The position numbers and the translations under genes are program-made. Below, piece after piece: positions 1 through 64,000 of a stretch of DNA of 64,000 nt; the stretch's first letter is position 1, and each line of letters starts with the position of its first letter. The stretch is taken from positions 15,934,801-15,998,800 of the forward strand of contig OX438751.1 of assembly GCA_949316235.1 (NCBI GenBank), given 5' to 3'. The notes under the pieces are model-generated. The model made no database searches. It was not told the DNA's origin and saw only the letters and a program-made list of their open reading frames with translations. Source of the DNA: Oegoconia quadripuncta. Taxonomy: Eukaryota > Arthropoda > Insecta > Lepidoptera > Autostichidae.

Positions 1-671
1 TTTTTTACCTGCTCTATCCTTATTTGAAGGTCACAATTCAACACATTGTACTTTGGCACACGTTTGAAATTGATAGAAACATTGTTCTAGGATATTTTAG
101 AGAATATCATGTAGTATCATAATAATTAAAAAAAAACATGATGTTACAGGGACATTTTTCGTTTTTTTAATTTTAAACTTAAAAAAATACAGTTTTGTTG
201 GTCGAATTTTAAGTTTATTTCTTTTTTAATAGATTATTTATTTGTTTTGGGATAATTTTCATAACCTAATTTGATTAATAATAATAACAGCACTGAATTA
301 AAAAAAAAAGAATTGGGAAAGACGTAAAAACAAAGAAATTATGACTAAAATAGTGCAGGAGGTCATACATGTCTATTAAAAAAAAAGGATTAACAATTTT
401 TAAAAAACAAAAGCAGTTAGGTCTCTAAATTTAAATGATTTATCGATAATTTTGTATAAATTTTCAAACTACGCCCGCTGGTCACTTCTCTCCGGGACAC
501 ATTGTATATTTAGATTATACTCAATCTAAACCGAAGATTTGTACAATACTTTTATGACACGAATATTTGCTAACAATATGACTGATACAAGTTCGTATCT
601 TAGTTCGAAACCATATGTACGAGTATATGTATAATGGGTATTATGTGGCATTCAACTAGAATGTATTATAA

Positions 672-912
672 ATTAGGTTTCTGCCCGCGGCTTCGCCTGC
701 GTGGGATACCTTTATCGCGGAAATTTGTTTATCCCGCGGGAACAACTCACTTTATCGAGATAAAAAATATTCTATATCTCAATCCAGGGTATATTCTACC
801 CATGTACCAAATTTCATCCATATCCGTTCATCCGTTTCACCGTGATTGAGCAACAAACAAACAAACAAAGAAATAAATAAACACACAAACATCCAAACAT
901 TCGCATTTATAA
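672..912 (+). repeat. Dispersed lepidopteran repeat with CCGCGGCTTCGCC core
   Basis: It begins TGCCCGCGGCTTCGCC, contains TTTATCGCGGAAATTTGTTT and a CCAAATTTCATCC block, and ends in (ACAA)n followed by CATTTATAATACTAGTT. Related copies lie at 14519-14757, 39427-39600 and, inverted, at 43985-44188. The end motif resembles Helitron-like/Lep1 repeats of Lepidoptera. The family assignment is from memory, so the repeat is better supported than its name. Confidence 0.7.
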
Positions 913-2437
913 TACTAGTTAAATACAAAAGAGTGTATTCATTTTAATGTGTGTCTATCTGCATTATATTATATATTATATTATTATTATAATTTCTTAC
1001 TTATGAACTTAACGGATCTCATTTCAAGTGATTTTCAATTCAAATCCATGCGGCCAGAACAGCGGGCGTAAGCTATATAAAATTCTACTTATTTATGCAA
1101 TTTTGACTTACAATTTGTTGTAGTTCCATTAAAATACAGAATGTATTATTCTTGACTGTAGCTATTGTACATTTTACCTACGACTAATAAACATAAGTCA
1201 AGGTGAAATAACCGCCGCAGTCAAGGTTATAAGTATTTGGGGCAATGTGATCTAAGTACTTACATACAAAAGAAAAGAGCTATATTTAAGTCAAGGTTAA
1301 GAAAATTACAAGTAAGTTTTAAAACAAAAACTGCAAGAATATTATTATCGAGAAGAAAAACTAGGAAATAATAAAGGGAGAAAACGATTAAGTACATTTC
1401 ATTTAAAGTAGAAAATAAATGTCTCATACTTTTGTTAAAATATTTTATTTGTGAAACGTAGATAAAATTGATACAAGTAATTAAAATTCTTACAGAATAT
1501 AACTTATATTTTTTACATAATAATGAAATTGTGAAAATTGTCTTAGCAACATTAATAATATTCAACTTTTCAACGATTGCGCGTTTTCCACAACTTTCGT
1601 TGTATTATACGTATATCAACAATCTCATTCGCACGCTTTCCATGCCAATATTAATAAGATATTTATATAATTTATATTAATCTATACAAAAACTTCGGTT
1701 ACGAGAGAATTGACGTCAATACGAAGCTTAAAGTTTGTAAAAAACGTGGTGTATCTATCCTTTAAGTACAAGTTTTTATTTTAAATTTTAAATTCTAATT
1801 TACAAAATAGGAAAATAAAGCATATGCTTTTTATTCACCTATTCAATCGTAGCAAGCAATATTCTAGTTGTATAACTATAGGCAATTTTGTAAAAAGGTC
1901 AACAATTTTTTATATTATATACATTTCCAAGTAAGTAAATACCTATATCATAATTTGTGCTTTTAATCACTTTGGTTGCATTGTATTGATTTTCATAAGA
2001 GTTCCAATTTTAAAATTGACCAATAAAATATTTAGTCAAGTTTCTTGATCTATTTTTAAAATTGTAAGTAGGTAGATGAATATTTTCGTATCAATATAAA
2101 TATCCTTTATTCTTTTAATAGTTGAAATATATTTTTAGTTAAAAATTGTATAGAGGATTGAAGATGTGACGTCAGTATATGAAAATAAACTACTACCTAT
2201 CTCACAGGGTATCGTTAAATAAACAAATACCTAAATAGGTATACGTTAACGTTCGCTCGTTAATTATCATGCTGTTAGAAAGTCTTCAGTATTAACGGAG
2301 ACAGAGACATTTCAATATCATTTATTTAGTTAGAGCAAACAAACCTACAATATGCAGGTTCATTATTATAACAATTCGTGCTCCTTACACTCGAAGTTTC
2401 CGACTCGTGGACACAAATTTCACTCTCACACTTTCAT

Positions 2438-2443
2438 TTTATT
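2438..2443 (-). terminator. jp: Candidate polyadenylation signal for junctophilin
   Basis: AATAAA on the minus strand, about 300 nt after the junctophilin stop codon. In this AT-rich DNA the hexamer is common, so this is only the most plausible of several candidates. Confidence 0.3.
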
Positions 2444-2745
2444 TTAAAGTTGAGTTAGACTTGAAGAGAGCATTATTTATTACACTGTGTATTCTTGTCA
2501 TAATTGCACACTTACACAAAGAAAAATACACTAGCAAACCGAAGTCCTTACTTTCGAGGAATTATGTTAAATTTGGATTTTTATTAAACTCGTATCAAAA
2601 GGAGGATTGTAATAAAATTTAGTACCTACTTATTTTAAATATTTTTGCACATAAATAATTGCTTTGGCTATTTGGTTTGGAGTTATTGCATTATGTAGAG
2701 TGTGGCTAATGCATCGGAAAGGCGCGCGTGCGCCGCACGCCGACG

Positions 2746-55210
<52,465 letters not shown>

Positions 55211-55930
55211 AATTTAATTTAAAGGCAAACATTATGTACCCAACGTACCGTACACTACCTAAGTACTACATAGATACCTATAATGGAAGGTTTATTTTTT
55301 TGCCCTTGACATTAGTCGTCTAGTTAAAGCAAGTGAAAGGCGGTGAAACAATGAGGGACGGGTAGAAAACTTTTGTCAAAAGACGGAATGTTCCGGTTTA
55401 ATACATTTTTTTCTCAAATTAGATATAATTAAGTAGGTAGGCACTCAATAATATTCAATAACTGAATACTAGGTATTAACAAAGCGCATAAGGACTGTGT
55501 AAATAATAATAATACAATTAAAATAACTGCTCATTTACAAGGCTGGCTCTCCAGAGAGCAATGACCACGAAGCTCAAGGATGGCTCTTTTTACCCGACGG
55601 TCCAAAAAGGAGGGTAATGTTTTTCAAGTGTATGTATGTAAGTATATATATATGTATGTAGGTTAGTATGTTACCTCGTGTAGCCTAAACGGCTTGACCG
55701 ATTTTAATGTACAAGGTGTCGTTCGATTAGACTTGATCCCCAGAGTGTCATACGATAAGTACGCACTTTTCTTATTGCGCAGTTATATTGTATATTGTCC
55801 TTTAAAATATTTAGTGACGTTTTGTAAACAACTGATATACGTTGGGACCACTAAAAGTTTGGCGTAACTGTTTAATAAAACAAATTACTCGTAGAGTAAC
55901 ACATTTACTGCTATTCGAAGTTTTTCTTCA

Positions 55931-56125
55931 TTACCTACATTTTAAACACTTTTTCATTCGGTCAAACCATTTTTGAAAAGATGAGGACAATTGATCGGAG
56001 GGCATGTTTCTCACATGCTGGTTGAAAGCTACATCCGTTTGTCCATACAAGCCTCTTCCGGACCCGTAAATGTCAAAGCTCCCATCAAATCTTTGAATTT
56101 TGGGATAAAGAAATCGCATGGTGCC
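55931..56125 (-). pseudogene. Mariner-like transposase C-terminal relic
   Basis: The minus-strand frame ends DQLSSSFQKWFDRMKKCLKC, matching the FxxWFDRMxKCI terminus of mariner transposases. MRFLYPKIQRFDG upstream resembles the FPKIK block that follows the last catalytic aspartate. Frameshifts interrupt the upstream part, so it is inactive. Confidence 0.55.
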
Positions 56126-57080
56126 AGGTATGGACTACGTGCGGGATGGGTCACTATCTTCACTTTTTCAGAAGCCAAAAATGATTACGTCCAACATTTG
56201 CTTACCCGTCGTACTTTTTCTAACATATTCTTCTTAGCAAATCGATGGCAAAAATATCAAATTCTTGAGGACCAGAATGTGACCACGCGTAAGCATTGTC
56301 TGTGGCATCTAACATTCTAACATCTTGTAAATATTTATCTGACAGACATTATACAATTGCATTCTTACCTCTGACATCGTCTTTTTTGTACCACGTTTAG
56401 AATCTCTAGGGACAAAGTCTCTAGCAAACTTTTTCTCTAGTCTAGTCTAGTCAGCTGAGGCAATAAGCGAGACCTTTACTCCAAGAGTGACTAAAATTGA
56501 AATAAGAAAGCACTTGCGTGCCTGTATTCGGAACCGATGGGCTCACTTTGAGGAATATGTGTAAATTAAAAATAATGTCGCAGTTAATGAGCTCGGTCAC
56601 CATGGGCTCTCATGTTAGGGCAGTGCCGGTCGCGTCTCTCGCCATTCAAGCCTGAACGATGTTATCCGTCTCTTACCACCGCCAACGCACCGGCCATCCT
56701 TGAGCCGATAGAAATCGTGTGTGATGATAGTAAGAGACCTGACTCCGTGGTCAAATGGAACTCCAAGCTTTGCATATACGCAACTCTGGGTACAGGTTAC
56801 GTATTTGTGCCACTTGGTGTGGACAACGTAAGCCACTTTAAGACACTATAAGCGCGGTGATTTTTTTAAATCTGTCGTCACGCTTATAGGAGATTTCTGG
56901 TGGCAAAAGAGCTGACATCTACCTTGGGCAGCTTATTAGTATTGCTATTCAACGAGGTAACACTGGCAGTATTTTGGGCGCTCCCACTCTATACCATGAT
57001 CATGGAGAAAACGTATTCTAAAATAGTCTGTTTTCGTGATTTGTATTTGTTCAGTACAATAACGCAAATGAACATAATAT

Positions 57081-57355
57081 TTCTTCTTCTTATTTTTGAG
57101 GATGGCAACCAGTCAACCTCCCTGTCGAGGGACATTACTGCCAGTTTCGAGTGAATTATTTCTCTTATTTCTTCAGTTTATACGCCAGTCTCAGTCAAAA
57201 CAAGTAATTTGTCGTATACTTGGCGTATACAGAGTCTAGTCACGGTCAAGTCATTCTTCAGTAAAGTGGCAGAATGCTTTACAAAAGCTCCGTTACGCAC
57301 TTTAATTTACACTTCCTTTCACCTGTACTCCAACGCTAACGTTTGCTGCACAATA
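57081..57355 (-). mobile_element. Retroposon family R, copy D, truncated
   Basis: It has the GAGGATGGCAACCAGTCAAC-type 3' end of copies B and C, an internal deletion where the others read GATTTTGGCGGCTTCTTGTG, and a 5' truncation after TGCTGCACAATA. No target duplication is seen. Confidence 0.75.
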
Positions 57356-58086
57356 CGGTTTCTGCTCACACCCAAGCGCAAGAAAGTCACAAAAGTGCAA
57401 GAAAAAATTACAATATTGATTAAAAATATGATTTTAACGCATAGGCTTCTTATAGGTATAGGGTCTAACAAAATTAACCCGACAAACTTTGGCAATTGCA
57501 CGTACATGACAATAAAATAATATATTCATTAAAAAAACTAGCCCTGAAAATTTTGCTTCCGAGTAAAAAAATTAAATGTAAGTGCAAATGAAAATACAAA
57601 TTAACAGACTTACTTCATTTCGATTGTACCTTATTTTATCAATGAGAAAAAAAGTTAAAGTTATGTTAGTTAATAGTCCAGTTTAGTCTATTAGTGCAAG
57701 CGCCGGCGTCTTCAAAGATACCGCGGCACGTGTTTGTGTTGTGGCAAAGTACTTAGAGCGCGCGGCCATTTACTCAACTCAGTCCAACTCACAAAATTTA
57801 CATTTTTAAATTTTATTTTTTTAATAAAATCTGTTAAATTAAAGAATTTTATATCCTGGAAATCTATCGTAATTTTACAGTATTTATAATTCATTATTTG
57901 TTGTAATTTTTTACGATATACCATAATTTTGGACTGGTAACACCGTAATTTTGACACAGAGAGTTGGATTCACGTTGGATTGGAGACACTGGCCGTGCGT
58001 GTCCTTACTTGTTTGCACAGCTTGTTTGTTTCCTTCCACTCCAACACTAACTCCGAATATTTCAACAATTTATTTCAAGAATTTTC

Positions 58087-59157
58087 ATGATAAGTAGTTA
58101 CCAAGTATTCGGACGAGGTAAAATGTTTTCTGTACAGAGAAAATTATTGCTCAGTGTAATATTAGCATGTGTAATAATAGTTGTTTTAGGACACTCTCAT
58201 TCACATGACGAGGACGAACCGCCAGCTTTCAAGTATTCCAAAAGTGCGAATGAACAATACAAAAAAGACGAAACGGTGACCCAATCTGACTATGACTTAT
58301 ATGTGAGTGCGTTAGGATCGACAATTTTTATAAGTATAGTGCCATTTTTTATACTCTTCTTTATTCCCATTGATGGCTCTACAGAAAAGCAACCCTTACT
58401 GAAGATATTATTATCGTTCGCTTCTGGTGGACTTCTTGGCGATGCATTTTTGCATCTGATCCCACACGCTCTCGCGTCTAAAAGCGACGGAGAGAGCCAT
58501 AGTCACAGTCACTCACATGGTGGCGAGCAACATGAGCCGCATGACAGTACAGTTGGGCTTGGAGTCCTTGGAGGAATTATTACATTCCTAGTAGTAGAAA
58601 AATCTGTGCGACTTTTTGATGGAGGGCACAGCCACTCTCATGGAGGGGACAAGAAAAGACCCGACGACAAATTAAAAAAGAAAGGAAAGAGCAAGAAAGA
58701 CGAAATTAAAATAGCTGGATATCTAAACCTTGCTGCAGATTTCACCCATAACTTTACTGATGGGTTAGCTATTGGAGCATCTTACATCGCTGGACAAAAT
58801 ATTGGATTTATCACAACTATAACTATTTTACTACATGAAATCCCTCATGAAATTGGTGATTTTGCTATACTTGTTCAATCTGGGTGCTCTCGGACAAAAG
58901 CTATGATGTTACAACTTTTAACTGCCTTTGGAGCAGTGTCAGGTACTGTTCTATCTATCTACCTACAAGGCTCAAGTGAAGGTCTCGTCTCATCTCTCAT
59001 TCTGCCCTTCACGGCTGGTGGCTTTATTTACATTGCCACAGTGTCAGTGATCCCAGAGTTATTAGAAGGTTCCAATAAACTGTCTCAGTCTATCAAAGAA
59101 ATATTAGCACTTTTAGCAGGTGTATATATGATGGTGTTAATTGCACAGTATGAGTAA
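58087..59157 (+). CDS. Catsup: Zinc transporter ZIP7 (Catsup), single exon, 344-356 aa
   Basis: A LIV-1 subfamily ZIP transporter that releases zinc from ER/Golgi to cytosol. In Drosophila, Catsup also restrains catecholamine synthesis. Seen here: a hydrophobic N-terminus, His-rich HSHSH stretches at residues 36-40, 138-144 and 181-185, the zinc-site motif HNFTDG (221-226) in TM4, the LIV-1 signature HEIPHEIGD (250-258) in TM5, and the ZIP7-type ending [12 protein letters not shown]. The ATG at 58123 (context GGTAAAATG) directly precedes a signal-peptide-like segment, so the first ATG at 58087 may be bypassed. Human ZIP7 is 469 residues, and the difference lies in shorter His-rich regions. 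The coding region has no intron. It is divergent from junctophilin and convergent with RpS18. Confidence 0.96.
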   Translation: MISSYQVFGRGKMFSVQRKLLLSVILACVIIVVLGHSHSHDEDEPPAFKYSKSANEQYKKDETVTQSDYDLYVSALGSTIFISIVPFFILFFIPIDGSTEKQPLLKILLSFASGGLLGDAFLHLIPHALASKSDGESHSHSHSHGGEQHEPHDSTVGLGVLGGIITFLVVEKSVRLFDGGHSHSHGGDKKRPDDKLKKKGKSKKDEIKIAGYLNLAADFTHNFTDGLAIGASYIAGQNIGFITTITILLHEIPHEIGDFAILVQSGCSRTKAMMLQLLTAFGAVSGTVLSIYLQGSSEGLVSSLILPFTAGGFIYIATVSVIPELLEGSNKLSQSIKEILALLAGVYMMVLIAQYE

Positions 59158-59451
59158 TAATAATTTATGTTGCTAATGAAAGTGTACATATTTTTATTTT
59201 TGAGAGTAAATAATTAAAACATCACAAGTACTTCTTTTCTTCATATCTATGATAATGTTTAGACTAATTGAATCAAGCTGCAATAACGCAGTCATAATTA
59301 TGAGGCAATGTAACTGATAAGGATATGAAAATCAATTACATTCAAGTAGTTATATGTATACTCATAATTTGAGTATTCAAATAATTAGTGCAGGCATAAA
59401 CCAAACTGCAACACATTATTTCATTGACAATTATAAACCTTCTGGATAGAA

Positions 59452-59457
59452 AATAAA
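59452..59457 (+). terminator. Catsup: Candidate polyadenylation signal for Catsup
   Basis: AATAAA about 295 nt after the stop codon. It is the first canonical hexamer I noticed downstream of the Catsup stop, but 3' ends cannot be proven by eye. Confidence 0.45.
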
Positions 59458-59790
59458 CAAGCCTAGTTATTCAGGGCATCAAAGCAAACAGAGGCAGGGT
59501 GGGGTAGTTAGCTCCCCACTGCTTACTCTCATCACACCAAATGTCAACAAATTGTGAGAAATTGATGCACAGTGGCTTGCAATGCTCTATCTTGTATGCA
59601 CGCACAGTTCGTAACAAATTTGTCAGTAAAAGAATTTTCCATTCCAATTTCAACTTTCTATTTTATGGCAATCAGTTTACTATAGTGCAATCAAAATGTC
59701 CAATGTACTTATACAGCATGGGAAAACAGCAGAAGGGGTGAGGGAGAGGAAGCATCTCAAATATAAAATATAGCAAATCCTAAGAAAAAC

Positions 59791-59847
59791 ACTTTTGAAA
59801 AAGTAACTAGTACACAACTTTTGTGTACTAGTTACTTTTTCAAAAGT
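59791..59847. repeat. Perfect 27-bp hairpin with 3-nt loop
   Basis: Arms 59791-59817 and 59821-59847 are perfectly complementary (ACTTTTGAAAAAGTAACTAG.. and complement) with loop CTT, about 630 bp beyond the Catsup stop. Confidence 0.95.
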
Positions 59848-61237
59848 CTCATCTCTAATGTGTTTAACTATGAAATATAACAAGGTTGCCTAAATTGCCA
59901 ATTGAACATGAAATTTGTAGACAAGTTGTTTACCTAAGATGATATCTGATTAAATAACTGACTTCAACAAAGAAACCATCGCCCAGGGAAAATACGATTT
60001 GACCTAGGAAAAACGAATAACCGCGATTTTCTTGAAACATATAAATCGTTGTAAATGTAGTAACAATTGCTAAAAATTAGGCATTTGCGAGAAACGCAAG
60101 TACTAAATAAGCTAGAGTTGAAAAATGTGTTTCTTTAAAAAAAATGCTCAATTGATGGGTATTAAATTCAAAACAATTAGGGAAATTATCGTTACAAAAT
60201 ATTAGTTCTCATTTTTATTTCGCAATGCAGCTCAATAACATTTTCAGCTGAAGCATACCTATGCATGCCAAACTATAACATGCTTAGTTTTTTATCCATC
60301 GATAAGTTAACTGTGTACCAAAAGTCTACCTAATTAAATAAATTTATTAAGAGAAAAATCTAAACTAAGCCAAAAAATACGAGTTTTTTTTGGCTTATTT
60401 ATTCAAAATTACGTCTCTAATATACCTCTATAAAATATATATAAGTTGGTTTTGAATTGTCTAGCTAAGCTAATTTTATACTGTATTTTCCCTGGGCTAC
60501 CAGTCTTCAAATCCAACTCGTGCTGCATTGGAAATATTTGTTGGAGTAGAATTTGCTATAGTCAATATAAAATATTATTACCTCCACTGACTGCAGATTT
60601 GTTCCAGTCATGGGGTATGGGGGTGTGCATCTGGATTGAGAGCCCATTTTTCTAATTAATGCGAAATGAGATAACACAGAGATTTTAGTAAAAAATAGGT
60701 AAAACCTTAAGCAAAGATTCTTACATTTCTTAAACGTAAAACAAAACTGTTACGATCAAATAACTTGGGCTCTCAATTCTCAAGCCTGCCCAAAGTGGCA
60801 TGGATGCAAAACACTGAAACTGTGTAATGTAACTAGGGCATTATAAACTCAATTTGATTTTATAATATGGAAATTTTGTGAAAAGACAAGTGGGATTTAC
60901 TGAAAGCAATGAAAGCTGGGTTCCCCTATGATCAATAATAGTTGCACTTAGGGTTTGCCTTTCATGTCAATTCTATTATTTAATATTACTTATGGGTAAA
61001 AACATATCATCCAGTAACAGAAAGTTGAATATATGACCTGTGACATAAAACAGGGTCTTTGTATTACTTACCGAAATATCAGATAGGTACTATGTTTTCA
61101 CCCCAGCTAAGTGCAAAATATTTCAACGAACAAACATTGTGTCCACTATTCCATATTCCACTATTTGCTATAATGTGAGAAGGTGAAAATACTTAATTGT
61201 TATATAAAAATAAAAAGCATAAGTTTGATGAAAATGT

Positions 61238-61243
61238 TTTATT
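61238..61243 (-). terminator. RpS18: Polyadenylation signal of RpS18
   Basis: AATAAA on the minus strand only 6 nt after the stop codon (TAATAAGCAATAAAA). This implies a 3' UTR of about 20-30 nt, typical of ribosomal protein mRNAs. Confidence 0.8.
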
Positions 61244-61248
61244 GCTTA

Positions 61249-61518
61249 TTACTTCTTCTTAGATACACCCACAGTTCGTCCTCTTCTGCCAGTAGTCTTG
61301 GTGTGCTGACCTCGCACACGGAGGCCCCAGTAGTGGCGCATACCTCTGTGGGCACGGATCTTCTTCAGCCTTTCCAAGTCCTCACGGAGCTTAGAGTCCA
61401 AGTTTGAGGAGGTTAACTGACTATATTTGCCATCCACTATATCCTTCTGTCTATTCAAAAACCAATCCGGGATTTTGTATTGCCTAGGATTGGACATAAT
61501 AGTGATGATTTTTTCAAC
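61249..61518 (-). CDS. RpS18: RpS18 coding exon 3
   Basis: Acceptor TTTGTAG|GTTGAA. It encodes [20 protein letters not shown] through [10 protein letters not shown] and a TAA stop: 89 residues, nearly identical in order to the human protein. Confidence 0.97.
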   Translation of the reverse strand, partial: VEKIITIMSNPRQYKIPDWFLNRQKDIVDGKYSQLTSSNLDSKLREDLERLKKIRAHRGMRHYWGLRVRGQHTKTTGRRGRTVGVSKKK

Positions 61519-62430
61519 CTACAAAAAAGTTTGAATCATTAAATTTACCCAATTGTTTGATCAACTATATGAAGAAAGCTACTTTTCCAGTTTTAAATTA
61601 TTCATATGTGATGAACTACACAAATATTCCGTTTATATTTTGGATGTTGCTGTAGAATTGTCATAATGGTTAGTATTTATATGGGGTGCTCCGAGAATTT
61701 TGAAGACACGACTTTTCAGTAAAATTATAATTTTTATTTTATTTACTTATTTACATAGAATCAACAGCATTATTGCAGAAATTATATTATAGTAAACTAA
61801 TACCAAACTTATGCCAATTAGTGGTTCTCATTATGTTACCGACAGATTGAGTGGGTAACGTTTTAATTATATTACAAGAAAATTGGTACCTTTACATTAT
61901 TGTTATTATATAGATATCAATAAAACAATCCTCAGTAATATACGAGTCGTTATGTTAGTGAGTCCAAATTGCATAGTGTTAAAAGTCAAACTAATAATAA
62001 TAATAAATAATATAAAATGTCTATTTTCCTAGTCTTTTTTTCTGTGCCTCCTTACAACACAACTGTAATCATTTCACCAGGGTTAAAAACTATTTTCATT
62101 TAAAAAAACCATACCTCCTCCTCAGTGCATTCACCAGCACGTTTGTCCAGATCAATGTCGGCCTTCTTCAGGACAATGTTCGAATATCTGCGTCCGACTC
62201 CTTTGATAGCGGTCATAGCAAACATAACCTTACGTTTGCCATCAATATTCGTATTCATAATACGAAGAATATGTTGAAACTTGTCGGGGATTACGAGCGA
62301 CTGAAACAAACACTAAATTGAATCTTTGTCGATAAAATATATAAAAAATAATATTACAATCGTCTGTAACTAGTATATTAGACAGCAATATTGTATTAGG
62401 ATTCAATTATAATACACAGATTAATACCAT
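61249..62430 (-). CDS. RpS18: 40S ribosomal protein S18, 3 coding exons, 152 aa
   Basis: A universally conserved protein of the small-subunit head (uS13 family), contacting tRNA and the inter-subunit bridge. The coding exons are 62428-62430 (ATG only), 62115-62300 and 61249-61518, joined by GT-AG introns of 127 and 596 bp in phase 0. The product starts [19 protein letters not shown] and has the helix-turn region [20 protein letters not shown], then [20 protein letters not shown] and the C-terminus [20 protein letters not shown]. The length equals human RPS18 (152). A CTTTC run at 62481-62485 is a possible TOP-type start, tentatively. The very short 3' end has AATAAA 6-11 nt after the stop. 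Confidence 0.97.
62115..62300 (-). CDS. RpS18: RpS18 coding exon 2
   Basis: Sixty-two codons from S-L-V-I-P-D-K to GECTEEE. Acceptor GTTTCAG|TCG, donor GAGGAG|GTATGG, phase 0 at both ends. Confidence 0.97.
62428..62430 (-). CDS. RpS18: RpS18 coding exon 1: start codon only
   Basis: CGAAATG|GTATTAA: the start codon is immediately followed by the splice donor, so the exon contributes only methionine. The second coding exon starts TTTCAG|TCGCTCGTAATC (S-L-V-I), as in other RPS18 proteins. A conserved intron right after the ATG is also remembered for vertebrate RPS18. Confidence 0.9.
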
Positions 62431-64000
62431 TTCGGTGGATTTTAACAACCACAAATGCTCAAGACTCGACACCAAAACATGAAAGATCGTCCCTAGTGTT
62501 GCCTGTTGCGTTCCTATGAAAGGCCTAAAATGTTACAAAATGTTCTTATTAATTGACAAGACTATTACATAGGTACAATAATAAGCTACCTAAATAACAT
62601 GATCCAAAGTTACAATAAAATTAGTTACGGAGACTACCAATTTCCGTGAAAGCACAGAATTAATATAGTATGGTAAAAGTTCCACGAAGGATCGAAAAAT
62701 TCCGAAATCAAAACAAAAGTTGTGCGCTGCTGTTTTTTTTGTCCTCCAAGGGTGCGTTCATGCACGCGGCTAAAAATTTTGACCTACTTCGGGCATCCGG
62801 AACGGGCCATTAGATGAATCAAATGAAGTCACTAAAGGAATCTACTGCTAGAAATTACAAATGTGTAAGGGCCACATCACAACCATAGAGGAATAACACT
62901 ACCCGATCACAACCAAGTATTATAATTGACTAGTCACATTTTTTTGGGGAAGTGGCAACCCTAAAGAGAAGCTTTAAAAAATTCTAAAGAAGCGGTTACT
63001 TCAGCAGTGACTGTGTTTAATGTACAATGGCACTAATTATTACCTTTGGGCTCCAAGTACACTGGGATATTAAGCCCCGCATATAATACAATCACAAATC
63101 CGACGTGTACATAGGTTGATATTCGAAATGCTCTTGCGTATTTTTACAATATAAAAAATAAACAGGAAATAGTTCTAATTTGACCTGTAATTTATAAAAT
63201 TTTGAGTACATCATTTAAACCAAACTTATGTATAAAGTAAGTTAAATAAAAATTGTAAACATTTGAGAATGAGTCGAAATCTTAATGCTTGCTTTATTAT
63301 AGCCCTTAAGGTTTAGATAGACATGCTAGTAAGTAGCACGAAAGCATGCTATTCATGAGCAAGTGCTATCTAGTGGCATGTGTGTCGAACCATTATCTAG
63401 TATCGAGCATGTTTATATGAGCATGCTTGCAAATCGATAGACGTTCCATTTTTGGGCATGCTACCTGAGGCGAGGGTAGGAGGGGGCGTGCTCTAAGCAC
63501 GTTTGAACAGGTTTGCTTTCGAGCATTCTAGTATCGTCAGTTGTTAATTGCCTGCACGTCTTCGCGACAAAAAAGCACGGCGGGATGACCCAATTAGACA
63601 TTAAATTCTTGTTTATTCTTCTCTTTTTCGTCCTTAATGACAGAACTTTTTGATGTATGTCTATCTCTACCATATAGGTACAGATCATGACGGTAATAGT
63701 CAAACAGAATTGAGTATTCTGGAAATAGATCAATGCAATAATAAAACTTAAACCGTTTCATTTTCGGCTACCAGTAGCAATTGAGGCAAACGAGCCGAGG
63801 GAAATAGCTAGGATCACAGATGCTAGGATGGAGGCCATTTGTCCCTTTCTTATGCTTGGCACTACAAAATATAAACGAATTTAGCAGTTCGGTAGGTCGC
63901 TTCTAAAAATACTTTTATTTATTTCGAAATTTGGATTTTTTGTTTTGCACACATTTTGCTGCTAAACCCCAGATTGACTCGATTCTTGTTCCAATGCTCA
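62431..64000. other. RpS18: Region upstream of RpS18
   Basis: It contains the RpS18 promoter at its left (no TATA box seen), a cluster of GCATGC-containing motifs between 63320 and 63470, and one candidate small coding block at 63758-63838. The rest is AT-rich and unassigned. Confidence 0.6.
63758..63838 (-). other. Candidate small ORF or first exon with signal-peptide-like sequence
   Basis: From an ATG in good context (GGACAAATGG) the frame reads MASILASVILAISLGSFASI then ATGSRK and a stop. The hydrophobic stretch resembles a signal peptide or membrane helix. CTACTG|GTAGCC at about 63772 could be a donor, making this a first exon of a gene extending left. Alternatively, TTTTGTAG at about 63864 could be an acceptor, making it a last exon. 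Unrecognised. Confidence 0.25.

Larger units (their letters stand above)
1..2745. other. Intergenic DNA downstream of junctophilin
   Basis: This is AT-rich sequence with no recognisable gene. It presumably includes the junctophilin 3' UTR at its right end. One dispersed repeat (672-912) is identifiable. The remainder is simple-sequence rich, and I see nothing else in it. Confidence 0.6.
55211..58086. other. Intergenic region between junctophilin and Catsup (divergent genes)
   Basis: It contains a microsatellite-associated repeat (55590-55720), a mariner-like relic (55931-56125), an R-family retroposon (57081-57355), and AT-rich DNA up to the Catsup start. The last 150 bp should hold the Catsup promoter. 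I see no clear TATA box there. Confidence 0.65.
59158..61248. other. Intergenic region between Catsup and RpS18 (convergent)
   Basis: 2.1 kb of AT-rich sequence with the Catsup 3' UTR at its left. The perfect hairpin at 59791-59847 is the only structured feature found. Confidence 0.7.

Overview
The window is AT-rich nuclear DNA from an insect, almost certainly a moth or other lepidopteran. Three things point there: host genes with insect-type sequences and short GT-AG splice signals, pervasive TAGGTACCTA-type simple sequence, and a dense load of lepidopteran-style retroposons (tRNA-headed SINEs, RTE-like LINE tails, Lep1/Helitron-like repeats with the CCGCGGCTTCGCC core). I found no bacterial, viral or CRISPR features.

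Three host genes can be assembled by hand. (1) A junctophilin gene on the minus strand fills most of the window, from the stop codon at 2746 to the ATG at 54848. It has eight coding exons whose phases all agree (2997 nt, 998 residues): eight MORN repeats, a joining region, an alpha-helical segment, a long Gln/Pro/Ser-rich divergent region and a C-terminal membrane anchor. Its introns carry nearly all of the mobile DNA. (2) An intronless zinc transporter of the ZIP7/Catsup type lies on the plus strand at 58087-59157, divergent from junctophilin. (3) The ribosomal protein gene RpS18 lies on the minus strand at 61249-62430, tail to tail with Catsup. It has three coding exons, the first holding only the ATG, and encodes 152 residues. 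A possible first exon of another gene lies at 63758-63838, with weak support.

Region by region: 1-2745 lies downstream of junctophilin and holds one dispersed repeat. 2746-12718 holds the last five coding exons, separated by introns with LINE fragments, a perfect hairpin and a partial exon duplication. The 9.6-kb intron at 12719-22335 is repeat rich. The intron at 22611-28635 hosts an apparently intact tyrosine recombinase gene of Crypton type (23094-24403) flanked by a perfect 16-bp inverted repeat. The 25.8-kb first coding intron (28848-54618) contains a dead RNase-H-bearing LINE, several SINE families, a non-tRNA retroposon family with clear target-site duplications, and a 3.8-kb PIF/Harbinger-like DNA transposon with a CTG target duplication (48870-52661). 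54849-58086 is a GC-rich promoter zone followed by mariner and retroposon remnants.

Functionally, junctophilin tethers endoplasmic/sarcoplasmic reticulum to the plasma membrane, ZIP7/Catsup releases zinc from ER and Golgi, and RpS18 is a housekeeping component of the 40S subunit. They look like unrelated neighbours rather than a functional cluster. The strongest candidates for something undescribed are the recombinase element with its inverted repeats, the Harbinger-like element with unrecognised cargo, the recurring retroposon with two alternative 3' ends, the duplicated in-frame junctophilin mini-exon, and a set of perfect short-loop fold-backs.
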